Made by a program: the position numbers and the translations under genes
Notes under the pieces: model-generated
Databases searched by the model: none
Seen by the model: only the letters and a program-made list of their open reading frames with translations
What the model was told of the DNA's origin: nothing
Assembly (NCBI GenBank): GCA_903835255.1
Contig: CAILMI010000007.1
Coordinates: forward strand, 1-61,080
Direction of reading: 5' to 3'
Source: an uncultured Verrucomicrobia subdivision 3 bacterium
Lineage (GTDB): Bacteria > Verrucomicrobiota > Verrucomicrobiia > Limisphaerales > UBA11358
Length of the DNA stretch: 61,080 nt
Shown: positions 54,865-61,080 of the stretch, in pieces
Layout of the letters: each line of letters starts with the position of its first letter
Position numbering within the stretch: position 1 is the stretch's first letter

Positions 54865-55341
54865 ATGAATGATCTGCCAGACCCCTCCCGCGAATCGCTT
54901 TGGCGCCAGCGGCCGGCCGACGTGGAAAGGGCTGGATGGGACGCCCGACCGGAGATTCGGGCGGAGTGGGAGCGGGAGGCGCGCCTGAGTGAAATACTCG
55001 GGAAAACGCCCGATTTTCCCGTCTCTTCCAACTTCACCGCCCGAGTCATGCAGGAGATCGAACGGGAAGACGGGCGGACGGCGCGCCGCCGGTTTTTTTC
55101 CTGGAACTGGCGCGCCCTGCTGCCGCGTCTGGCCATCACGGCGGCGGTGCTTCTCTGCGCCGGAGCGACCTTCCGCCAGTACGAACTGAACCGCCAGCGC
55201 ACCCAACTCGCAAAAAATGTGGTGCGGATCGCTGAATCCCAGCCTCTACCCAGCGTGGAAGCGCTAGATAATTTTGACGCCATCCAGCGCATGGGCCAGC
55301 CGGCGCAGGCCGATGAAGAGCTGCTGGCGCTGCTGCCGTGA
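54865..55341 (+). CDS. Anti-sigma-factor-like membrane protein
   Basis: 158 residues from the ATG at 54865 with AGGA at good distance. The cytoplasmic N-terminal part is charged (SLWRQRPADVERAGWDARPE, then FPVSSNFTARVMQEIER, the short FxxRVMxxI helix often seen before the membrane helix in zinc-less anti-sigma proteins). One transmembrane helix (LLPRLAITAAVLLCAGATF) and a short periplasmic tail follow. No ECF sigma gene lies upstream; the upstream neighbour is the divergent hemE. Function by analogy only. Confidence 0.6.
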   Translation: MNDLPDPSRESLWRQRPADVERAGWDARPEIRAEWEREARLSEILGKTPDFPVSSNFTARVMQEIEREDGRTARRRFFSWNWRALLPRLAITAAVLLCAGATFRQYELNRQRTQLAKNVVRIAESQPLPSVEALDNFDAIQRMGQPAQADEELLALLP

Positions 55342-56318
55342 TACCCCTCCGCCAAAAAGTCTGGTGGCTGACCAGCTGTGTCGCCGCGCAATTAGCTGTT
55401 TTGTCTTTGTGGGGCGAATCGTTGCCGTCCCCAAAAACGATTCCGGCGCAGGCCCTGCTCACCCCACCGGCGCCCACACCCGCCTCGCCAGTGGATTTTT
55501 TCCGGCAGCTGCTGACCCTGCCCGCAGGCGAGCGCGACACTTTCCTGACCAACAGACCTCCGGCCATCCGCAAGCGGCTCCTCGCCAAAGTTGCCGACTA
55601 CGAGGCGCTCGACCCGAATGAACGCGAGCTGCGACTGCGCGCCACGGAGCTGCACTGGTATTTGATGCCACTATTGCGCGAGCCAGCAGACACCCGCGCT
55701 ACGCGTCTGGAACTCGTCCCAGAGGACCTCCAGGGACTCGTCCAATCCCGACTTAAAGAATGGAGCGTATTGCCGCCGCCGCTGCAGCAGGAGTTCCTGG
55801 CGAACGAGCGCGTTCTCCATTATTTCACCCACGTTGATGCAACCAACGCGCCCCCGCTGCCACCCGGGTCCGCTGCGCACCCCCTCGCCTCTGAAAACGA
55901 CCAGGCCCGCTGGAAGGCCCTCCCGGAGGAGGAACACCAGAGAATGACCGCACAGTTCAACCGTTTTTTCGAGCTCACCCCGGCTGAAAAACAAAAAACA
56001 CTCAACACCCTGTCCGCCTCCGAACGGCGGCAGATGGAGAAAACCCTGCAGGCTTTCGACCAACTGCCCTCTGCTCAACGCCGCCAATGCGTCCGCGCCT
56101 TTTCCCGGCTTGCCAGCCTGACTCCATCGGCCCGCACGGAATTTCTTAAGAATGCCGAACATTGGTCGCAGCTGCCCCCCAACGACCGGCAGGCCTGGCG
56201 AGACCTCGTCATGCACGTCCCCCAATGGCCGCCCATGCCCCCGCCCCCCATCCCGCCCCCGGCGCCGACGCCCAGAACACCCCGGACTCACCCGCCCGAC
56301 GTCACCCCACCCCACTGA
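55338..56318 (+). CDS. DUF3106-type exported protein
   Basis: 326 residues with a GTG start that overlaps the preceding stop (GTGA), so translation is coupled. An N-terminal signal or anchor (VWWLTSCVAAQLAVLSLWG) precedes helical repeats with the DUF3106 pattern: LPEEEHQRMTAQFNRFFELT, LTPAEKQKTLNTLSASERRQ, LPPNDRQAWRDLVMHVP. It ends in a Pro-rich tail. Proteins of this type are often next to anti-sigma-like genes in related phyla. Function unknown. Confidence 0.75.
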   Translation: MIPLRQKVWWLTSCVAAQLAVLSLWGESLPSPKTIPAQALLTPPAPTPASPVDFFRQLLTLPAGERDTFLTNRPPAIRKRLLAKVADYEALDPNERELRLRATELHWYLMPLLREPADTRATRLELVPEDLQGLVQSRLKEWSVLPPPLQQEFLANERVLHYFTHVDATNAPPLPPGSAAHPLASENDQARWKALPEEEHQRMTAQFNRFFELTPAEKQKTLNTLSASERRQMEKTLQAFDQLPSAQRRQCVRAFSRLASLTPSARTEFLKNAEHWSQLPPNDRQAWRDLVMHVPQWPPMPPPPIPPPAPTPRTPRTHPPDVTPPH

Positions 56319-56381
56319 ATCCGCACTCCATTTCTGCATTTCTCATTGGCCATTTCCATCGTCGCCCCTTAATTTCCCGCC

Positions 56382-57155
56382 GTGCATCCGATTCTGTTCC
56401 ATGTCGGTTCCTTTCCGATTCATGCCTTTGGCGTGATGACCGCGCTGGCGTTTGCGCTCGGCCTATGGACCGCCACCCGCCGGGCCCGGCGGGTCGGCCT
56501 CTCCGGCGACGTCATCGCCGATGTCACGCTCTGGATCATGATCGGCACCCTTATCGGAGCCCGCGCGGTCTATGTGATCACCTATTGGCAGGAGGAGTTT
56601 TCCGGACAGCCGCTGAGGGAGATCTTCGCCATCTGGCACGGCGGCCTGGTCTATTACGGCGGGCTCATCGGCGCCACCGTTGCCGGCGCGATTTATCTGC
56701 GCTGGAAAAAACTGCCGCTCCTGAAGATCGCCGACGTGCTGGCGCCCAGCATCGCCTTGGGGAGCGTCTTTGGCCGGATCGGCTGCCTGCTGAACGGCTG
56801 CTGCTACGGGCGCGCCAGCGATCTGCCCTGGGCCGTCTGTTTTCCTGAGGATAACCCGCTTCACCCCCCGACCACCCCGGTGCACCCCACGGAAATTTAT
56901 GACTCTCTGCTGAATCTCGGCCTCTACGCGCTCCTGGCCTGGGGGTTCCGGCGCAAGAAATTCGATGGCCAGATTTTTGCGGCCTACCTCGTCTGCTACG
57001 CATTCACCCGCTCGTTCGTGGAATATTTCCGGGGCGATTACAGCGACGCCCACCATCACTTCGGCCTGACCCCCGCCCAACTGGTCAGCGTGCCCATCCT
57101 CATCGCCGGCCTCACGCTCACCGTCGTTTTGTCCCGGCGCTCGCCCGTAAAATGA
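56382..57155 (+). CDS. lgt: Prolipoprotein diacylglyceryl transferase
   Basis: 257 residues, GTG start. Transfers diacylglycerol from phosphatidylglycerol to the lipobox cysteine in the inner membrane. It shows the seven-helix topology, IWHGGLVYYGGLIGATVAG, the signature GSVFGRIGCLLNGCCYGR with its essential Arg, and HPTEIYDSLLNLGLYALL. Supports the lipoprotein call at 16137-17153. It overlaps miaA by 4 bp. Confidence 0.96.
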   Translation: MHPILFHVGSFPIHAFGVMTALAFALGLWTATRRARRVGLSGDVIADVTLWIMIGTLIGARAVYVITYWQEEFSGQPLREIFAIWHGGLVYYGGLIGATVAGAIYLRWKKLPLLKIADVLAPSIALGSVFGRIGCLLNGCCYGRASDLPWAVCFPEDNPLHPPTTPVHPTEIYDSLLNLGLYALLAWGFRRKKFDGQIFAAYLVCYAFTRSFVEYFRGDYSDAHHHFGLTPAQLVSVPILIAGLTLTVVLSRRSPVK

Positions 57156-58057
57156 CGCCGGCCCTCTTCATCGCCGGCCCCACGGCCGTCGGCAAATCCG
57201 AAATCGCCCTGCGCCTGGCCGAACGGGTGGGCGGCGAACTCATCTCCACCGACTCCATGCAGGTGTATCGCGGGCTCGACATCGGCACGGCCAAGCCAAC
57301 CCCCGCCGAACGCGCCCGCATCCCCCATCACCTCCTGGACGTGTGCGACCTGAGCGCCCCCTTCGACGCCGCCCAATTCGTCCGGCGCGCGCGGCAGGCG
57401 GTCGCGGAAATCCAGGCGCGCGGGCGGGTGCCGATTTTCTGCGGCGGCACCGGCCTTTATTTCAAGGCCTTTGTGAGCGGCCTCGGCGAGGCGCCCGCCA
57501 CCGATTCCGCCCTGCGCGCCGCATTGGAGGCCGCCCCGTTTGAATCCCTGCTCCACGAACTGCGCGAACGGGACCCGGCGGCGTACGAAAAAATCGACAA
57601 ACAAAATCCGCGCCGCGTCATCCGCGCGGTCGAAGTCATCCGCCTCACGGGCCGGAAATTCTCCGAACAACGCGCCGAGTGGAAGACGCCCGCCGCTCTC
57701 CCCATCGAAAAAAACTCCTATTGTTTCACGCGCCCGCCGGCGGATCTGCACGCGCGGATCAACGCCCGGGTGGATGCGATGTTCTCCCGCGGGCTGGTGG
57801 AAGAAACACGCGCCCTGCTGGAGCGCGGCCTCGCCTTGAACCCGACCGCGCTGCAGGCCATCGGCTACCGGCAGGTCGCGGAATATCTGCGCGGCGAACA
57901 TTCCCTGGAAGAGACGGTGGAGCTAGTAAAAATCCGCACCCGGCAGTTTGCCAAGCGGCAGCTGACCTGGTTCCGTCGGCACGGCAACATGAAGTGGATT
58001 GAATTAAAAACGGGCGAGCCGCTGGAGGACATCGTGAAGCGCCTGATACCCGCTTAA
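57152..58057 (+). CDS. miaA: tRNA dimethylallyltransferase
   Basis: 301 residues. Adds the dimethylallyl group to A37 of tRNAs reading codons that start with U. P-loop AGPTAVGKSEIALRLAE, then ISTDSMQVYRGLDIGTAKP, HHLLDVCD, FCGGTGLYFKAFVSGL and the C-terminal RQFAKRQLTWFRRH. Start ATG overlaps the lgt stop (ATGA). Confidence 0.97.
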   Translation: MTPALFIAGPTAVGKSEIALRLAERVGGELISTDSMQVYRGLDIGTAKPTPAERARIPHHLLDVCDLSAPFDAAQFVRRARQAVAEIQARGRVPIFCGGTGLYFKAFVSGLGEAPATDSALRAALEAAPFESLLHELRERDPAAYEKIDKQNPRRVIRAVEVIRLTGRKFSEQRAEWKTPAALPIEKNSYCFTRPPADLHARINARVDAMFSRGLVEETRALLERGLALNPTALQAIGYRQVAEYLRGEHSLEETVELVKIRTRQFAKRQLTWFRRHGNMKWIELKTGEPLEDIVKRLIPA

Positions 58058-58120
58058 ACTGATCACGGATTCCATCATTCCGTCTCACCCCGAAAGGGTC
58101 CCCGTCGTGAATGCGAAGGA

Positions 58121-58801
58121 TTATTCCCGCGGCCGTTTCTCCACCACCTCGATCTCCGCCTTATTTTTGGCAATCATGTTTGCCGGCAGGATGCCGCGCC
58201 AGAAGACGTTCGGGTAAACCACCGCGCCACGGCCGAGAATGCTGCCGGGATTGAGCACGGCGTTGCAGCCGGCTTCCGCGCCGTCGCCCAGCAACGCCCC
58301 GAACTTGCGCAGCCCCGTGTCAAACGGCTGTCCGTCCTTCTCCACAAATACAGTGCCGGGTATCAGCTTGACGTTGGAGATCTTCACCCCCGCGCCGAGA
58401 TGCGCCTTATGGCCGAGGATGGAATCGCCGATGTAATTGAAGTGGGGCACCTGCGCGCCGTTGAAGAGCAGCGCGTTTTTCAGCTCGCTGGCATTGCCCA
58501 CCACGCAGCCGTCGCCGACGATTACGTTCTCGCGGAGATAGGCGCCGTGCCGGATCTGGCAATGCTTGCCAATGATGGCCGGGCCCTGGATCAAGACGCC
58601 GGGCTCGACCGTCGTGCCTTCGCCGATAAAAACCCTGTCGCCGATGCTGGCCCCGGGAAAGCGCCGGGCCGGATTTTGCCGCGGCTGTGCGGCGAGATAG
58701 GCCTCGATTTTTTTAAGCGCGTCCCAGGCAAACTCGCAGCCGTCGAAAATCGCGGCGTGCTCGGTTTGGGCGAGATCAAATAAATCAGCGGGCTTAAACA
58801 T
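58121..58801 (-). CDS. Left-handed beta-helix acyl/nucleotidyltransferase-like protein (GlmU C-terminal-like)
   Basis: 226 residues. After a short helical start (MFKPADLFDLAQTEHAAIFD) it is a hexapeptide-repeat beta-helix: VFIGEGTTVEPGVLIQGPAI, IGKHCQIRHGAYLRENVIVG, GNASELKNALLFNGAQVPHF and YIGDSILGHKAHLGAGV. The NASELKN...HFNYIGDS part resembles the UDP-GlcNAc pyrophosphorylase/acetyltransferase GlmU C-terminal half. There is no N-terminal pyrophosphorylase domain, so it could be a stand-alone acetyltransferase or nucleotide-sugar-binding relative. Confidence 0.78.
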   Translation of the reverse strand: MFKPADLFDLAQTEHAAIFDGCEFAWDALKKIEAYLAAQPRQNPARRFPGASIGDRVFIGEGTTVEPGVLIQGPAIIGKHCQIRHGAYLRENVIVGDGCVVGNASELKNALLFNGAQVPHFNYIGDSILGHKAHLGAGVKISNVKLIPGTVFVEKDGQPFDTGLRKFGALLGDGAEAGCNAVLNPGSILGRGAVVYPNVFWRGILPANMIAKNKAEIEVVEKRPRE

Positions 58802-58959
58802 GGCGTCAGGCTAGGCGAAAGCGCGGCGCCGGCAAAGCGAAATGGAACACGGCAGCCCGCGGCGCGGGCTTGCCATTCACAGCCGCATCCACCAGAGCGC
58901 CCCTCGGGATCACGAATAGGCAAGCGCCCTGTTCCATTACAACCGATATTACGGACGAC

Positions 58960-59627
58960 TCCCGAATGGCGGATGGATTTTTCGGGCCGGCTTGTGTGAA
59001 AAACAACCAATAGAAATATAATTGCCCCAAGTAGCACCGCGGATGCGGAATAACGGCTTAATGCCAGACCGCCCTGACGGATCGGCTTGTCCAGCAAATC
59101 GCCAACGACGGCTCCCAGTGGTCGCGTGAGGATAAATGCCGTCCAAAATAGGACCGTGCGCGCTATTTTAGTCCGATAAATACCCACGACAGTCATGGCC
59201 ATCAATGCGCCAATGACAACCACGCCACCGCCATATCCAATACCCGCGGTATCGGACGTCCAATCACCAAGCGCCGTCCCCAGAGTTTGAGAAAACATAA
59301 TGGTGACCCAGTAGAACCATTCGGACGTGGGTGAGCTAACGGTGCCGACATCAACCGAAACCAGCGTGCGATACCAAACGAACAAAGACGCTATCAATAG
59401 CGTGAATAAAACCACGGCGCCGCCGGCATATCCCATACCGAGCGAACGGTCCGCATCATTCGCCAGCGTTGTTCCAACCGATGTCGCGGAGATGATAGTG
59501 CCCCAATAGAGGAACGGATGAAATGCCTTTGCTACAATCTGAATCACCACCACGGTGATGAATAGGACAGCAAAAATGCCGGTGCCGGCGATGCATCCTA
59601 GATTCATTAACATGGACACAGCCATCC
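58960..59627 (-). pseudogene. COG4705 membrane protein, 5' end removed by an insertion sequence
   Basis: On the minus strand the frame reads from the IS end: MNLGCIAGTGIFAVLFITVV, then YWGTIISATSVGTTLANDAD, FYWVTIMFSQTLGTALGDWT and FILTRPLGAVVGDLLDKP. These are the repeated helix pairs of the COG4705 membrane-anchored family. The family's first 30 or so residues (the KVPEVT...TTLGET part) are missing; the homology begins exactly at the IS4 element. The C-terminal frame also lacks a stop at the normal place and runs on into the next gene in another frame. A decayed gene. Confidence 0.75.
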
Positions 59628-59667
59628 CACAGGATTTTTGAAAAAAGTGCTGGAACAATTTGTTTAG

Positions 59668-59685
59668 CCCTGCCACACGGCAGGG
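59668..59685 (+). promoter_or_regulatory. Hairpin covering the transposase ribosome-binding site
   Basis: CCCTGCC-ACAC-GGCAGGG, a perfect 7-bp stem whose right arm contains the AGGG that would act as Shine-Dalgarno, directly before the ATG at 59686. It could hide the site in read-through transcripts. Confidence 0.55.
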
Positions 59686-60924
59686 ATGAATAAAAAACCA
59701 ACCGTTCCAGCGCCGTCGAAACTGAATCTTTTGCGGCAGATTTGCAACTTCATTCCTGAGTTTCTCGTGGCCAAGATTGCGCGGGAGACTAAAGCGGCTG
59801 AAAAAGCCCGCACGTTCAGTCCGTGGAGTCATGTGGTGGCGCTGGTCTACGCACAACTCACCCACAGCATCGGTCTTAACGACGTGTGCGATGCCCTGCG
59901 CCTGCAATCCGGGCCGCTCTCCAGCATCCGAGGCGCTACCCCGCCCACCCGCAACACACTTTCGCATGCGGACAAAGTGCGCCCGGCAGAGATGGCGGAG
60001 AAACTCTTCTGGGCGGTCTTTGAGCACTTGAGTTTGTTGTCCCCGAATTTCGTCAGCGGCACTGGCCGGAAGCGATTGGCCAGCAAGTTTAAGCGCGCGA
60101 TTCATCTGGTGGATTCGACCACCATCCCGCTGATTGCCTCCTGCATGGACTGGGCAAAACATCGGCGGCGCAAGGCGGCGGCCAAGTGTCATCTGCGGCT
60201 GGATTTGCAAAGTTTCCTGCCCCGCTTTGCCATTGTGGACACTGCCCGGCACAACGATGCCAAGCGGGCTCGGGAAATGTGTGCCGGGATCAAGGCCGGC
60301 GAAATCGTCATATTTGACAAGGCTTACGTGGACTTCAGCCATCTGGCCGATCTCTCCACGCGCGAGGTGTTCTGGGTCACCCGCGCCAAGGACAATATGC
60401 AGTTCAAGGTGATCAAGCGTTACCAGCGTGAAACCCTTGGAAAAATTCTGCGGAATGATTTGATCCGCTTGCAAAACCCGACTTCACGCCAGGATTATCC
60501 CGAACTGCTCCGCAGGGTCGTGGCGCTGGTCGAGGTGGACGGCCAAGAAGTGGAGATGGTGTTTTTGACCAACAATCTGGAATGGAGCGCCGCCAGCATC
60601 GTCGATTTGTATCGCTGTCGCTGGCAAATTGAAGTGTTCTTCAAGCAGATCAAACAAACCCTTCAGTTGGCGGACTTTCTCGGCACCAGCGCCAACGCCG
60701 TGCGGTGGCAGGTGTGGACAGCCTTGCTGGTTTATCTCTTGTTACGGTATCTGGCATTTTTGTCGGATTGGAGTCACAGCTTCAGCCGCCTCTTCACTCT
60801 GGTGCGGGCGGCGTTGTGGAAAAAGTGGGATGCGCTGCATTTGCTGCGCCGCTATGGGACAGCCGATAGTCACTTCCGTTATCTGGCACGACCAGAACAG
60901 TCCTATTTGCCCGGTTTTGCATGA
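59686..60924 (+). CDS. IS4-family DDE transposase
   Basis: 412 residues. The N-terminal part resembles DUF4372 (FIPEFLVAKIARETKAAEKA; SHVVALVYAQLTHSIGLNDV), the helical DNA-binding domain of this IS group. The RNase H-like catalytic core has the first Asp in HLVDSTTIPL, the second in GEIVIFDKAYVDF and the Glu in YRCRWQIEVFFKQIKQTLQL (the Y-2R-3E-6K motif). Intact in frame, so possibly active. Inserted next to the COG4705 gene, which it truncated. Confidence 0.95.
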   Translation: MNKKPTVPAPSKLNLLRQICNFIPEFLVAKIARETKAAEKARTFSPWSHVVALVYAQLTHSIGLNDVCDALRLQSGPLSSIRGATPPTRNTLSHADKVRPAEMAEKLFWAVFEHLSLLSPNFVSGTGRKRLASKFKRAIHLVDSTTIPLIASCMDWAKHRRRKAAAKCHLRLDLQSFLPRFAIVDTARHNDAKRAREMCAGIKAGEIVIFDKAYVDFSHLADLSTREVFWVTRAKDNMQFKVIKRYQRETLGKILRNDLIRLQNPTSRQDYPELLRRVVALVEVDGQEVEMVFLTNNLEWSAASIVDLYRCRWQIEVFFKQIKQTLQLADFLGTSANAVRWQVWTALLVYLLLRYLAFLSDWSHSFSRLFTLVRAALWKKWDALHLLRRYGTADSHFRYLARPEQSYLPGFA

Positions 60925-61080
60925 CTCCCTGTGGGACAGCCTCTGAACTCCCCATGAAAATCAAATCTACCAATATGTAAAACACCCGAAAACTCCCAAC
61001 GCCCTTTTCCAGATCAACCTCCAGTTTTCAAGAAAACGGACTGGTTTAAACCGCTTCTACCGGCTTATGGGATGGTTGTG

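Larger units (their letters stand above)
59625..60936 (+). mobile_element. IS4-family insertion sequence
   Basis: About 1.31 kb bounded by inverted TCCCACAGG (59625-59633) and CCTGTGGGA (60928-60936). Matches extend weakly outward (GCCA / CAGC), so the exact ends are uncertain. Contains a single intact transposase. No clear target duplication could be read. Confidence 0.7.

Overview
The window looks like a chromosomal segment of a Gram-negative bacterium of the phylum Verrucomicrobiota, perhaps the Limisphaerales/Pedosphaera side (inference from gene style and content, no search run). The signs are: an outer membrane (lptD, waaA, beta-barrel-like proteins, lgt lipoprotein processing); a PEP-CTERM secreted protein; several short prepilin-type proteins of the kind abundant in this phylum; a tRNA-Thr/tuf/tRNA-Trp/secE/nusG/rplKAJL/rpoBC cluster; and GC-rich coding sequence with dispersed palindromic repeats.

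Layout. 1-3.7 kb: acetate-type Na+/solute symporter with its DUF485 partner, a HicA-like fragment and a PEP-CTERM protein. 3.7-7.2 kb: an accessory island without housekeeping genes. It holds degenerate tandem repeats, a 158-bp inverted-repeat element, then three small one-gene cassettes each followed by an attC-like imperfect palindrome. This is an integron gene-cassette array with no integrase in view. It ends in a truncated third attC abutting a phage terminase C-terminal remnant. 7.2-10.3 kb: operon of ABC-2 permease, ATPase, pseudopilin and a small membrane-anchored protein. 10.4-21.2 kb: gcvP, hemerythrin protein, aspartoacylase-like enzyme, bioB, a DUF1573/cytochrome c lipoprotein, an imelysin-like protein and lptD. 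21.6-22.6 kb: a secreted IPT-like/repeat-stalk/C1q-like protein.

22.8-35.9 kb: the transcription-translation cluster, all on the minus strand. It runs from a clear sigma70 promoter (35900-35928) through tRNA-Thr, tuf, tRNA-Trp, tRNA-Ser, secE, nusG, rplK, rplA, rplJ, rplL, rpoB and rpoC to a strong terminator. An attenuator-like hairpin with a U-tract lies between rplL and rpoB. 36-44.3 kb: an RluA pseudouridine synthase fused to an RlmI-like methyltransferase, mfd, an NhaD-like antiporter and waaA. 44.5-46.9 kb: three pilin genes, the outer two near-identical, with two copies of a roughly 150-bp MITE-like repeat between them; a third, intact copy with 28-bp inverted ends sits at 35965-36115. 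47.5-58.8 kb: DHPS-like protein, outer-membrane-type protein, DUF11 surface protein, nadA, hemN, hemE, an anti-sigma-like protein with a DUF3106 protein, lgt, miaA and a left-handed beta-helix acyltransferase-like protein. 58.9-61.08 kb: a COG4705 membrane protein beheaded by an IS4-family element.

The most novel part is the cassette array and its mosaic surroundings (3.7-7.2 kb). Start sites were often moved inward where a signal peptide, lipobox, Shine-Dalgarno or family N-terminus argued for it. Statements about families come from recognition by eye; no database search was possible.
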